NCBI GenBank assembly: GCA_963556495.2
Contig: OY747703.1
Coordinates: 25,687,796-25,751,795 of the forward strand
From: Valencia hispanica
Taxonomy: Eukaryota > Chordata > Actinopteri > Cyprinodontiformes > Valenciidae
Length of the DNA stretch: 64,000 bases
Direction: 5' to 3'
Shown here: one piece after another, positions 23,181 to 50,923 of the stretch
Layout of the letters: each line of letters starts with the position of its first letter
How positions within the stretch are numbered: the stretch's first letter is position 1
The notes under the pieces: model-generated
Seen by the model: only the letters and a program-made list of their open reading frames with translations
What the model was told of the DNA's origin: nothing
Database searches by the model: none
Made by a program: the position numbers and the translations under genes

Positions 23181-23935
23181 AAAAACTGTTATATAAACTC
23201 ACCTCTTAATGTGAGATCAGCTGAATTGCTCTCTAAAGCTATAAAGGTAGCTAACAACAACTTCTATGCATCTATATAATAAAATAACCTGTCATTATAC
23301 AATAACTATACCTAAAATCTCTCTGTAGCTGTTTGTTTGACAGTACTGAGGAGATTATTTGTGTTTCTCTTCCCCTCAAATTGCAGGCTGATATTTCACC
23401 TTGAGGAATTTGTCCTTTAGCATCTGAGAGCTCTGAGCCGCTCACACTTTTTTTTTACCTCCCGGACTCTGGAAATCATTATCAGCCACTGTTGGGTATT
23501 TAAGCAGCAGCCAAGTTGGTTCTTTGATTTTTCCGCCACCACTCTGACATCCATAACTCCCACTTATCTATCTGAAATGGACAACGCTAAAGTGAAGATT
23601 TGTGTTAAATCGCTGTCTGATAAAGGCGAGTGCTCTTGCATTGAAAAGGCTGCAGCTTTGAACACTGATCATTTTAAGCTAATGTTTTCAACATATAAAT
23701 GTTGTAAAAGTAGATAATTTTACTCTAATTTTTGAGACAGCCTACTTTTCTCTTGAGATGCTCGACAAATCAATTTTAAATTTTGCAGCAGTCAGAAAAA
23801 GGGAGTGGTATTAATTTTCTAAAGCACATTAAAGATCATTGGGCTGGAAAAGCTCTTTGTTTTTCATACAGCAATTGCCCGTGGGAATTTGTGTGTAAAA
23901 GATAAAGTTGGATTACTTTATCGTGAACAGGTTTA
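23181..23935. other. Unassigned, with TATA-like site and 46-codon frame
   Basis: TATTTAAG at 23497-23504 is followed 73 bp later by ATG at 23577, opening a 46-codon frame to 23717 that starts MDNAKVKICVKSLSDKGEC. The spacing suits a TATA promoter, but the peptide is not recognised and no splice partner is evident. Confidence 0.2.
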
Positions 23936-24790
23936 TCTGAATAAATTAGAAAATTTCTGAAAATGTTCACTTATTTTGGTTATTGGATCTAAAAAGGGAA
24001 ACTTGGGTTAAATAAATCACACACAGTGATATATTTTAAGCTTTTATCTCTGTTCATTTTGATTATGACTTCCAGATAATGCAAACCAGGATTTCCGTTT
24101 ATCTGAAAATGCAACATTACACGAAGAGAAATTAAAAGAGGCTTTTTAATATAGAAATGCTATGTTATGGGAAGAACTGCTGAGTTGACAGTTCTCTAGC
24201 AGACACTGAGTGTTACCCTCCACAAGCAGGGTAGGACATAAAAGATCACTACTAACGATGCTGGCTCTTTCACGGAGTGATGTATCCAAGCATTTAAACA
24301 CAAAGTTTAGTGGAAGGAAAAACTGTGGTAGAAAAAATGCACAAGCAAACAGGAATAACTGCAGCACTAACATGATTTTCAATCAAACCTGACATGCTTT
24401 ATGGAGATGTGTGGTTTCATTTTCCACGAGAACCTTAATTTCCTCGCAGAACCAGGCCCCTGCCAACATTGCCAAAAGTATCAATACTAGTTTAACAACA
24501 ATGGCTCTGCTTGCTGGAACAGCAAATTGACCAGACCTAAATCCATTGAGAGTAATGTCAAGAGTAAGATAAGAGACGCAAAAGTAGACGAGCAGAAAGC
24601 CATTATAAACCTTAACACCTCAGAAGAACCACAGGCTCATCCCCTCCTACCACAGCAATTAATGCAAAAAGGAGTACTGAGTGCAGGGATGTATGCCACA
24701 TGCACTTATTTCTTATTGATCAGATGTAATATTATTATAGACAGAATTATCATAAGTAACAGAAACAAATGCAGGAAATAAATCAGTTAT
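23936..24790 (+). mobile_element. Tc1/mariner relic (family C)
   Basis: The left terminus (tgaataaattagaaaattt) is followed by transposase remnants. Around 24270-24370 the DNA encodes a broken helix-turn-helix region (SKHLNTKF). Around 24400-24600 it holds remnants of the catalytic domain (gaccagacctaaatccattg is the DLNP(I/L) motif). The right end overlaps in sequence with the deleted copy at 22846-23180. The central coding part is deleted and frameshifted. Confidence 0.72.
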
Positions 24791-25032
24791 GAATGCACAG
24801 ATGTGAAAATCTGGGTTGATATTTATATCCGATTTTAATACTAGTGTTATGGCTGATAATTGATATTCACAGCTATCATCTATATTATATTTCCATATAA
24901 TTTTGACACTGAAAAGGCGATCACACCACCTACATTGTTTCGCTGCTTAAGTTAATATTCCTGTGCTGCATCATTGTCACATGACCGAACAAATACCACA
25001 TGACCCACCGCCCCCCAGAAACCCAAATTTCA

Positions 25033-31160
<6,128 letters not shown>

Positions 31161-31712
31161 CAAGAGGTTACATGTAACAAACATTCGAATTTGCAGAACA
31201 TACCTGATAGATGTTATATTATAGAAAATGTTTTTAAGAACAAAAAAAAAGATACATTTTCTGGAATCAAAAGGTAAGTTTATGAATAAATTTATTTTAG
31301 TAACTACTTTGCTAAAATTGAAAATATAATGAAGCTCATTACTGTCACCCAAGTTGAAAAAGAACACAGCGACACACTACAAACAACCATGTTTGCACTG
31401 TGTCTTACATCAGGACATTTTTGTTGGGCTGAGGAAGGAAGCCAGAGGGCTTCAAACCCAGCACCTTCTTGCTGCAAGACAATAGCGCTACAAACTTCTC
31501 CACTGTGTAACCCCAGAAGAAACATTTTGGTCAAATTAATTCTGCCAGGGGTGTGAATAATTTTGGGGCTAAACACTGTACAGTTTTCACCTGTCCTTCA
31601 AATCTACATCTGTATATAAGCTTATATTATAACAAATAGTCAATTGTTTTTTCAGCTTTCTCAGTAAATGTTTTACTAGCTTTTAACTCACTACTAAAAC
31701 CATTCTTTAAAT
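31161..31712. other. Intergenic, weak Tc1 trace
   Basis: Mostly unassigned AT-rich DNA. The phrase ggtgtgaataattttggggc (31550-31569) is typical of a Tc1 terminus, so a short transposon end may be present. Confidence 0.35.
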
Positions 31713-31922
31713 CAGTGGCCCCCAAACCTGGTCCTGCATGTTTAAAATGTTTCCCCACTCCAACACAACTGATTCAAATGATTGCATTGCCTCCTTAGCA
31801 TGCCTTCAGTTGCTGCAGAAGCCTGTTAATCCCCTATTCATTTAAGGTAGATAGGCAGTAGCAGGAAAACACCTAAAACATGCATGACAGTGGGCCCTGA
31901 GGACCAGGGATGGGGACATCTT
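31713..31922. mobile_element. hAT-type MITE
   Basis: A 210-bp element with ends cagtggcccccaaacctggt and the near complement (ccagggatggggacatc). The flanks ctttaaat (31705-31712) and ctttagat (31923-31930) match at 7 of 8 positions. A related copy lies at 50678-50923. Confidence 0.72.
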
Positions 31923-31930
31923 CTTTAGAT

Positions 31931-32829
31931 GATGAATGGAACAGAACAGAAACATATTTTAATTCAACAGTTCTCACAGCCCCTTATCAGATACAATTGA
32001 CCTCTTATATTATATGTTTTTACTTCAATTTGAGAAAAATGTCAAATAACACATGAAAGTCTAAAATTAACAACACGAAACATCACTTTTACTATAAGTT
32101 TTAAATTATAAAGAGCTGGCACAAAGGGAAGATGATTTGTAGATTTATTTTGAGGAGACTTTATTTTTCTGAAAGCTTGGTTTTGGGTGACCTGCCAACA
32201 TCAGAGAAGAGTGTATACAATATGATACTGCCACCACCATGTTTCACTGTGGATATGGTGATGCTCAAGGTTGTTTTAGTGCCAAACACACCAATTGAAA
32301 TGATGGCCGATGAGTTTCAGTTTGGTTTAATCACATTCTCCTACAGGACTTTCTGTCATTCAATCCTACTCCTCAGTCCAGACATTTGTAGAACTCAGCG
32401 CAATAGCATAACATGTAGAACCGAATGAGGAAAATTTGAAAATATCCAACTCCTTCAGCATTGTTGTCCACCTTTCGGTAGTGCCGTTGACCAAATATGT
32501 AGTTTTTTGAATGCCCTGTTGTCCCACATTTTTACACTGAAAATTGCCTTTATTGCTTCATGGTAGGCTACATAAAGCTCTTATTTCTTTATTTCATTTT
32601 TCGTACTTCGTGTAAAGTTCATCTTGGACTTTAATTAATGGTAGGTTTGAAGAAAACAAGAGTTTATGCTAAAACAGAATCAAGACATGTTTCAGAAAGG
32701 TAATAATCTAAGGGAGAACACACTTATACAAACAATTTAGGGCAGCATTTTATTTTTATACTTTTTACTTTTTTCACATGAAAAATTGCACATTATTATA
32801 AAGAGCATACCTACAATTGTATATATGCT
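31931..32829 (-). mobile_element. Tc1/mariner fragment within unassigned DNA
   Basis: About 32100-32610 contains a minus-strand Tc1-like piece: ctgccaccaccatgtttcac (32230-32249) is the complement of the transposase 'HGGG' codons found in every Tc1 copy here. No complete ends are visible. The rest of the interval is unassigned. Confidence 0.5.
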
Positions 32830-32832
32830 TGA

Positions 32833-32900
<68 letters not shown>

Positions 32901-32901
32901 A
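32830..32901. repeat. (GAAA)18 microsatellite
   Basis: A 72-bp perfect tetranucleotide purine tract. Likely polymorphic and able to adopt triplex-type structure. Confidence 0.96.
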
Positions 32902-33325
32902 CTTCTCAAACAATATTTTCAAGCTTAATAGTTTTTTTTTCCTGTTTGTTATAATAAAAGTTATAAAAACAGCTTTTGCATTCACGCAATTATTCAACTC
33001 TATGCATGAGTTGACTGGGAATTGGTTATAAAACTTGTGCAGAAAGCAAGGAAACACAAGATTAAGTCAGGGTAAGAAAGAAGAACAGAGCAAGAAAAAA
33101 GGCAGAGGCCAAAATGATAAGAGAATAATATGAAGTTGTTTTTTTTGGCCAATAATAATTATATATTCGAACTCTCTTGCTTTATATTCTCTTAATGGAT
33201 GTAACGTTTATTCACTAAACCAGTGATCTGAGCTGACTTTAATCAGCAGCTGACTGTGATATTGTTGACGGTTACTATTGTTGGTTGATAGGGTTGTTTT
33301 GCTTCATTAAATTATATCAATTTGG
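32902..33325. other. Unassigned spacer
   Basis: AT-rich DNA between the GAAA tract and a SINE. Nothing recognised. Confidence 0.35.
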
Positions 33326-33620
33326 GGCAGCTGTAGTTCAGTGGCAAAGCTGTTGTCCCGCAGTCCAGAAATCATGGGTTCAACTTCCGTTTCCACCTGC
33401 TACATGTCCTTGGGCAAGACACTTCACCTACCCACCTACTCCTTTGGCCAGAGGGGCCAATGGCACAATATGGCAGCCTCGCTTCTGTCAGTCTGCCCCA
33501 GGGCAGCTGTGGCTACAATTGTAGCTTGCTTCCACCAGACTGAATGAATAATGGAGTTGTAACGTGCTTTAAGGGTCTCAAAAAGCACTATATAAATGCA
33601 AGCCATCATTATTATTAATT
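33326..33620 (+). mobile_element. tRNA-derived SINE, copy 2
   Basis: The A-box-like tagttcagtggc and B-box-like gggttcaacttcc form the tRNA-like head. The body has ccttgggcaagacacttcac and the tail ends agcactatataaatgcaagc, followed by a short TTA/ATT tract. It is the same family as 9989-10340 and 56105-56345. Confidence 0.87.
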
Positions 33621-34359
33621 AACATGTGTAATCCTGTGCTTTTTGTCTGCTATAAGGTGGTCAGAATTTGAAAGTAAGATGCCGCATCATTTAAAGCTAC
33701 AATTTTTTGCACTTGCTCAAAAAATCCTATCCGCCCCTGGCTCCAGCCAAAGAGTAGGCTATATGGACATGCTTCTCAATATGTGAAAATATAGGTACTA
33801 AAAGTTGTTTTATATTGGTCTTGTTCTATTGGTTCACCACGTGATCCTGCATGAACAAGAGGGTATAAACAATAGATGGATATTGCAATTTTCTACTTAA
33901 ACTGAATAGGCCTAGTGGGTTTTCACAAGCTGTAAATTATAATCATTAAAATTAACTGGAATACTCACTTAAAATGTATTACTTAGCTATTTATTTCTAT
34001 ATGAGTTCACTTTTTGAAACGGGATACTGAAATAAATAAGCTTTCAGATACTATTGTTGTAAATTAGATGTACCTTTTCATCTGAATAAAATTAAAGATA
34101 GCCTAATTATCACCAATGGTAACATGCACAACTGCTTGAGAAACATGAAAATACGTATTAGTGTATTACATATAAAATACATAATACGCAAATAATAATA
34201 ATTTAATATAATAATAATAATAATAATAATAATTTATAAATCATATAAAGTATTTTATAACAGAATAAAATACGTAAACCAGACTGCAGATTTCCCAGGA
34301 AAAACATGCAAACGTTCGAAAACTCACTAGACTTCACTTCCCATAGTTCCTCCCTTCCG
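33621..34359. other. Unassigned DNA upstream of sec23b
   Basis: AT-rich intergenic sequence with an (ATA)n tract at about 34208-34233. No element recognised. Confidence 0.4.
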
Positions 34360-34641
34360 CATGCTTGGTACGTTCGTGACGCTCAGTGCTGACTGACTAC
34401 GCTCTGGCTACGCCACGCTAAACTGACGTCACAGGAAAAAAAGAGCCAATGGACGAATGTCGAATAGTAACACGTCATTCTAGTAAAGTGCAGAAGTCGG
34501 GGTTGACAGGGAGTGATCCCACCGCCGACGTCTTTCTGTCCTCTTCTTCCGTCTGTTTCCTCCTCCTGATGTTCTAATTTGTCTTCAACACAACATTCTG
34601 TCTCGTCGCTGTCTTGTCCTGAAGTTAAATTGATACAAAAG
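34360..34641 (+). promoter_or_regulatory. sec23b: sec23b promoter and non-coding exon 1
   Basis: A CpG-containing segment rises out of AT-rich DNA. It has a perfect palindromic CRE (TGACGTCA, 34424-34431), a CCAAT box (34446-34450) and a second bZIP-type core ACACGTCA (34470-34477, reverse TGACGTGT). A pyrimidine-rich 5' UTR follows and ends at donor AAAAG|GTAAGAGC (GT at 34642). The ATG lies in exon 2. CRE and TGACGTG cores are bound by CREB3-family and ATF6/XBP1 factors that induce COPII genes; that link to this promoter is inference. Confidence 0.68.
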
Positions 34642-45114
<10,473 letters not shown>

Positions 45115-45183
45115 ACATCTGTTTAGGCACAACATTAAAAAAAGGAGGAATTACCTTCAGCTACCAGGATCCATTAACATTTC

Positions 45184-45298
<115 letters not shown>

Positions 45299-45417
45299 TT
45301 TTTTTTTTGTGTCAAAGAAGCCAACCGTCAGTCTGCTGCTGTATGTCTCTGTCTTCACTTGTTACTTTTAATGATAAGAGGAGCAACAGAAAGATTGACT
45401 GATGGTGAATTCGTAAA

Positions 45418-45423
45418 AATAAA
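45418..45423 (+). terminator. sec23b: sec23b poly(A) signal
   Basis: AATAAA about 300 bp after the stop, followed within about 30 bp by GT- and T-rich sequence (gtggttgttctctc). Another AATAAA-type hexamer near 45684 could serve as an alternative. Confidence 0.6.
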
Positions 45424-46239
45424 ACATGTCGAGTCATTTACAACGTATTTATGAAAAGTGGTTGTTCTCTCTAAGGAAATGAGACTCTGAAACATTTTAC
45501 TAATTCCACAAATGTATCATATCTGTTCTTACCTTTGAGATGCAGAATGATTAGACTAATTTGGTCTCTGTGTATCTAGTGCTTCAGACTGGGTTAAAGC
45601 TGCTGTTAAAAATATGCCTGTACATGTATGCATCTGCTTTGTCCATAGCTTAAGATTAAATGTGTAGATTTTTTTTTCAGAAAAATAAATTATAGCAGAA
45701 TATCAAATGTGTGTCTAAAACCTGCTTGTTTGGTTAATGAGAGTTAACACCCATGGTTTAACAAGTCTGTCTGTCAGATTTTGGAGGCTCTTCAGGGATT
45801 ATACCTCTGACTGTTTCAAGGAATCTCCATCCCTGCATAATGAGGATCCATGTTCTGAGGAATGGAAGTCAATCCCAGGAGATCAGCTGGCTGTTTCCAA
45901 CTATTCTGATTGTATAGGCCGTTTATACAGTTTCATCCCGCCTCTTTAACCATCTGGTATTTTGCACCCGATGACTGCCCAAGCGTTTGTAATCAAACTG
46001 TAAAGACTGAGAGTAGGCTGACTGAAATCCTTTCAGGATTCTTCAAGGTCTTCCAGTTCTGGTGTTTTCCGTCCTTGGACTAGAGAGCTCAGTGCTGATC
46101 AGATGTTTACATGCACTCAACTTGGGCATGAATAAATTTTGAGCATTTAATGATGGATTTGAACTGTCCTTTTTCCCGAGCTAGAGTGAACAGACAATTC
46201 CAGTGAGTTAAGTAAAAAATTACATATGGTACAAGCTTT
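45424..46239. other. Unassigned DNA after sec23b
   Basis: May include an extended 3' UTR to the second AATAAA near 45684. No other feature recognised. Confidence 0.35.
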
Positions 46240-47594
46240 TATTAATTGTGTATTTTCTCAAATCAGCAGGTTCAAAGTAAAGAATCTAAAGTATTCACAC
46301 TGCGGCTAATATTTGGTCAAATGTCCTTTTCAAGCTGCCAAAACACTGGTTTTTGTAACCACCAACAAGCTTCTGGCATTATTTTGGTTGGAATGTTTGA
46401 CCACTTTTCCTATCTGATGTTAAAGTGGTTGGTTTCCTGCTATGGAATCACCTTTTATACATAGTTTTCAATAAGGTCAAGGATGAGGTCAATTGAGAAT
46501 CTACATGCCAGCCTGCTGTATCCATTACAAACATTTAAGTGTTCAAGCAGAACAATGGTCCAGAACACATCCTAACTGGTTTAAGAATGAATGAATTAGT
46601 CTAGCATTGATCGTGTAAATTGGTCCCAACCACAAAATTAAGAGAATATGGTTAAAGCCTGATTTGTGCCAGGAAAACAAAAGCACTGTTTCCACCTACA
46701 TGAATGCTAAATAAGAATTATACCAGGAACTTGTCGATGGCTGTAAAAAGCGTGCAGTCGAGGAGCACCTATGTGGATAAGGGGAAAAGCCACAATTGAC
46801 TGTGCAACCAGCTTTTGATATAAACCACGGAAGTTGTTTGTTGCATAACCCTGACATCCTGAAAAATAAGTAAAATATAATTGAAATTCCAAAATTAGCA
46901 TGACATATTTGTAGATAAAGCAAATATAACATCTGCTTATCTTTCACTGCAACCTTTGTACTATATTAAAGTTACAGTTGACCCCCGATTGGCATACACT
47001 GTGTGTAAAAACAGATGTATTTTTTTTTCTCATCAATTATTTACAAGAAAAATCTGACTAAACCTGTCCAGTTTTAGGTAATTTAGCAACACCAATTTAC
47101 TAGTTTGTTCAATTGCCCCCCAAAAAACAAAAGTTATCCAGATTGGGTTTTTTTTACACTTTCTTCAAGCACTAGTTACATTATTTTCTTCCATCTAAAA
47201 TCCCTGACTTAGGATGCCCAAAACATCTTATCTTTCTACAAGCTTCTTGCAATAGTTTTCTCCTGACAGAACTACCATAACTGACTCATGTTTGAAAGTT
47301 ACCTTGCTCACACGCCTTCCCAGTTTCACCCACAATATTTTCTATGGGACTGAGATTGTCTTTCCCGAAGACCCATTTGTACCCAAGCTTCAACTTCCTT
47401 GCACATGTCTTGAATTAGGGCTTTAAAAATATTCCTACATATTGATATTTCCTCCTGGTGACATCTAAACTGTGAGGTGAACCAGTCCCTCCTGCAGCAA
47501 AACACAGACAAAACATGATGCTGCCACCTCCGTACTTTACAGCTTCAAAGCCTTCTCTGGGTTTCATATGTCCCCTATTTCCCTCAAAATGTAA
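46240..47594. mobile_element. Tc1/mariner fragments (family D)
   Basis: About 46240-46760 holds pieces such as tatttggtcaaatgtccttt and acaatggtccagaacacatc, the latter a mutated catalytic 'QDN(D)PKHT' region. About 47160-47560 holds a minus-strand piece with catgatgctgccacctccgt, the complement of the transposase HGGG region. The two may be one element broken by rearrangement. AT-rich DNA in between is unassigned. Confidence 0.5.
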
Positions 47595-48680
47595 AAGTCA
47601 ATGCATTTACATGCAAATATAAATCTAGTTATGGCAATAATCGAGCTAATACCTTAACCAGAATGGGAGTATCCAAGTGTTATATGGTCACTAGAAAATC
47701 GACTTATTGAATTAAGTGCATTTGACTCCGCGATGCTAGGTGGCGAGATGGGCCCTTTAGTGTTGGCATTCTTCTGGGTGGCCTAGAGCACCACACAAAT
47801 ATCAAACAAATGCTGACGGCAGTAAAACAGGATGTGGACAACGAGGGAAGAAATGGACGACAACAATGCTGCAACACAGTAGATTTCATAAGCACTGTAC
47901 TGTTTGATTGCGTTACACTTGTTGTTGCTGCTGTGTTGTTGTCGTGTTGATGTTGTTATTCCCGCTTCCGCTGGGCAATAATACTGGCAAGGCAAGGCAA
48001 TTTTATTTGTATAGCACACTTTCAACAACAAGGTAATTCAAGGTGCTTTACATGATTAAGGGGTAAAATAAAAAAACAGTAAAACACAGACAAAGCATAT
48101 AAAGTAAAAACAGCAAATAAAGCAAGAAGCATACACAAACATGACACATCAAGACATGACTCAAAGGCAGCTCTAAACACATACATTTTTAGTTGTGATT
48201 TAAAAGAACTCAGTGTTTCAGCAGCTTTGCAGTTTTCTGGAAGTTTGTTCCAGATTAGAGGAGCATAGAAACTGAAAGCTGCTTCTCCGTGTTTGGTTCT
48301 GATTCTAGGGATGTTGAGTAGACTGGAATTAGAGGACCTGAGTGTTCTGGGGGGGTTGGTATAGTAACAGTAGATCTTTAACATACTTTGGTGCTAAGCC
48401 ATTCAATGATTTATAAACTTGTAAAAGTATTTTGAAGTCTATTCTCAGAGCACTAGGCACTGGCCCTTCTGCCCAGGCTTCCTCGATTTAGCTGGGGTGC
48501 CGTTTACATGCACAGAAATTTGGCTTTGTAACCCCATTATCTGGGTGTCTTAGCTCGATTAGGAGTAAGCCAGTTCAGTTCGACTTCAGCCGGACTAAAG
48601 TGTATACATGCATTTCAAAAGTTTAAAATTCAGTCGGACCAATGCAGAAATTCGTTTTTTCTCTCTACATGTAGACACAC
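47595..48680. mobile_element. MITE family M, copy 2, split by a LINE
   Basis: The left part (atttacatgcaaatataaat, then gaaatggacgacaacaatgc near 47850) matches copy 1 at 19582-20070. The right part resumes at about 48472 with cccaggct and runs through cagaaatttggctttgtaac, matching 19963-20035. The gap in between is LINE sequence. Copy 1 is therefore an empty-site paralogue. The outer right end is uncertain. Confidence 0.72.
47985..48480 (-). mobile_element. L2/Rex1-like LINE 3' end nested in the MITE
   Basis: The minus-strand frame 48022-48384 ends a non-LTR reverse transcriptase: RIRTKHGEAAFSFYAPLIWN then LPENCKAAETLSSFKSQLK, the C-terminal signature of L2/Rex1-type elements. The 3' end (tgctatacaaataaaattgc on the minus strand) lies at about 47988-48020, as at 9290-9310. 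It is 5'-truncated, as usual for target-primed insertion, and its remaining frame is open. Confidence 0.82.
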
Positions 48681-50677
48681 TGAGTGTTGATGGTGTCACT
48701 TAAGCTTTAGGTCCATCAGACACCTGGACGTCACCAAAAACCAAGGTTTTAGTCCACATTTGCAAACAGTAATCTGGCTTTTTATATTGCTTTTAGAGTA
48801 ATGGCTTCTTCCTCCCTGAGTGGCCCTTCAGCCCACAACAGTAGAGGAGCTGTTTTTACTGGGTATGATGACTAGATTACCAGTTTTGGACAGCATCTTC
48901 ACAAGATCTTCTGCTTTTGTTCTGCTTTAGGCTGATTTCTTTAGATTTAAACAAGCCTGAGCTTTCCCAAAAGTCAAAAGGCATAGTCCATTTAGTGTAT
49001 GTACATTTCAGACTTTAAAGCAAGTTTTAAAAAAAATGTATTAGCAAAAATGTTTCTTTATTATTCTGAAAATATAAATATAAAAAGGAAACAATACAAT
49101 ATTTGTTTGATTTAATCCCAGTCAATGAAGGGGAAAAAAGGAAGTTGCCTTTTACACAGTGGATGGAAATATCTGATTTCAGCTGTTAAACGTGTATGAA
49201 AAAGTAAAAACACAAGTGACGGAAGAGCTCTGCTGAGTTGTTCCTGTGGTCAATAATCAAATGCCAGGCATCTGTCAGGATATGTGTGAGAAACGGCTTT
49301 ACTCTGTCGGGTATTATTGGAAATACGAAGGATTGCGTGAGCAAAATAAAAAAATGCATAGCATGTTGTCACAACAGTAGGTGACATATCCTCAGTGCTG
49401 ATTGGAGACAACAGTTATCCCCAAACAATTGTCTTTTTCCCTCTCCATCATTCATCACCGCAGATGTAAAGACACAACCACAATGATAAAACCACTCAGT
49501 CAACATCTACTGTCACTGTAAGCTGATTTTAGAGCAGACAGTATGATTTCGAGGATCAGTGAATAGCAGATTATAAAGACTAATCCTCAGGGGCAACGTG
49601 TTAAGAGGAAAATTCTACTCTTATCAGCTTTAAGCAGAGGTTGCCACTGAAATACAAATGAAGTATGCGTCTTTCCTAGGATTTAATGTGCCTCACTCTG
49701 AAGCTGCATACATTTTTGAGGTATTGAACTCTAAGTCAAAGGACGCACTGCGACAACAATTAATCTCTTCTGACATTGATATCCATGCACAATACAGAAA
49801 ACACCAGATAAGTTTATGCACTTTTCAATTTACAGTCGAGCTGTTGCAAGGGATTTGAAGCCTCAATGCACATGGATATGATGTGATCTCATGAAGAGGA
49901 AATAAATGCATCTTTGTTTAATCTCTACATTTACATGCTTGGCCTTCTTCATGCGTATCAAAGCAACAGCTTTGCGTGCTTGGAGATTTAGATTGACAAA
50001 ACGTTAAAATGTCTATCTTTTTTTATTTTTTTCCCCTCCCTCTCAGTTCCAGACTTACGCAAAGCTGCAAGGAAATGTGTCATCGCTTTATCTACTGAAA
50101 AAAAAGAAGAAATAATCTTAGGGATCAGTTGAAATCCAGCAGTCACAGAAATCTATTCTAGGTTCTGGCTCCTATAACTTATGTAAGATTTCAGTGTAAA
50201 ATATGTCACTCTCCTTATTTAAATGATCAGATGATGCTAATAATAGTATGATTCTGTTGCTGTTTCGTCTTTGGAGTATGAGAGGTGAAATAGTTGAAAT
50301 TCAAGTAACAACAATATAAATGTGTCTTCACATTGAACTGACTACTAGAGTGTAGAGTGCCAAAAGTGCTAAATTACAATAAATGTGACCAAATAAAAGT
50401 AGAAACATGATGGTTTAAATAAAAGTAGAAGTAAATACATTAAATAGAATAAATTATTTTAACATGTATTTAATAAATGAATGATTAATATGTCCATCAT
50501 TTATTAAATACACAAGGTTTTAAATGTGGGAATAATAAATAAAATTTTGAATCAACTGTAAGTGAATCCATAAATAATTCTAAATTCATTAATATTGCAT
50601 TGTTTCTGTTATGTAATCCATCATGATCAACATTAACTCATTTTATAGATTCTAACCTTTGATTGGTTAATCTTTAC
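48681..50677. other. Unassigned DNA with candidate conserved block
   Basis: No repeat ends or genes recognised. The part 49120-49900 is free of simple repeats and balanced in composition, and may be conserved non-coding DNA between sec23b and gsg1l. A 66-codon frame at 49658-49858 has no recognised domain. Confidence 0.3.
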
Positions 50678-50923
50678 CAGGGGTTTCCAACTCCCGTCCT
50701 TGAGAGCTACTGTCCTGCAAATTATAGGTGCATCCCTGGTTCAACACACCTGAATCAAATGACGGAATCACCTCTTCAGTATGCCATCAACTACGTCCTC
50801 AGCATGTCAAAGTTCTGCAGAGGTCTGCTAATTAGCCATCATTTGATTCAGGTGTGTTGAACCAGGGAAAGACCTAAAACATGCAGGATACCGGCCCTTG
50901 AGGACCGACTTTGGGCACCCCTG
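50678..50923. mobile_element. hAT-type foldback MITE
   Basis: Ends CAGGGGTTTCCAA and TTGGGCACCCCTG are imperfect inverted repeats. Inner arms such as tggttcaacacacctgaatc (50732-50751) and its complement (50839-50868) extend the foldback. No clean 8-bp duplication is left. Related to the element at 31713-31922. Confidence 0.8.

Noticed and set aside
32737..33057. Lys-Glu-Arg and Phe-Leu-Ser repeat frames
   Set aside because: Translations of the GAAA microsatellite.
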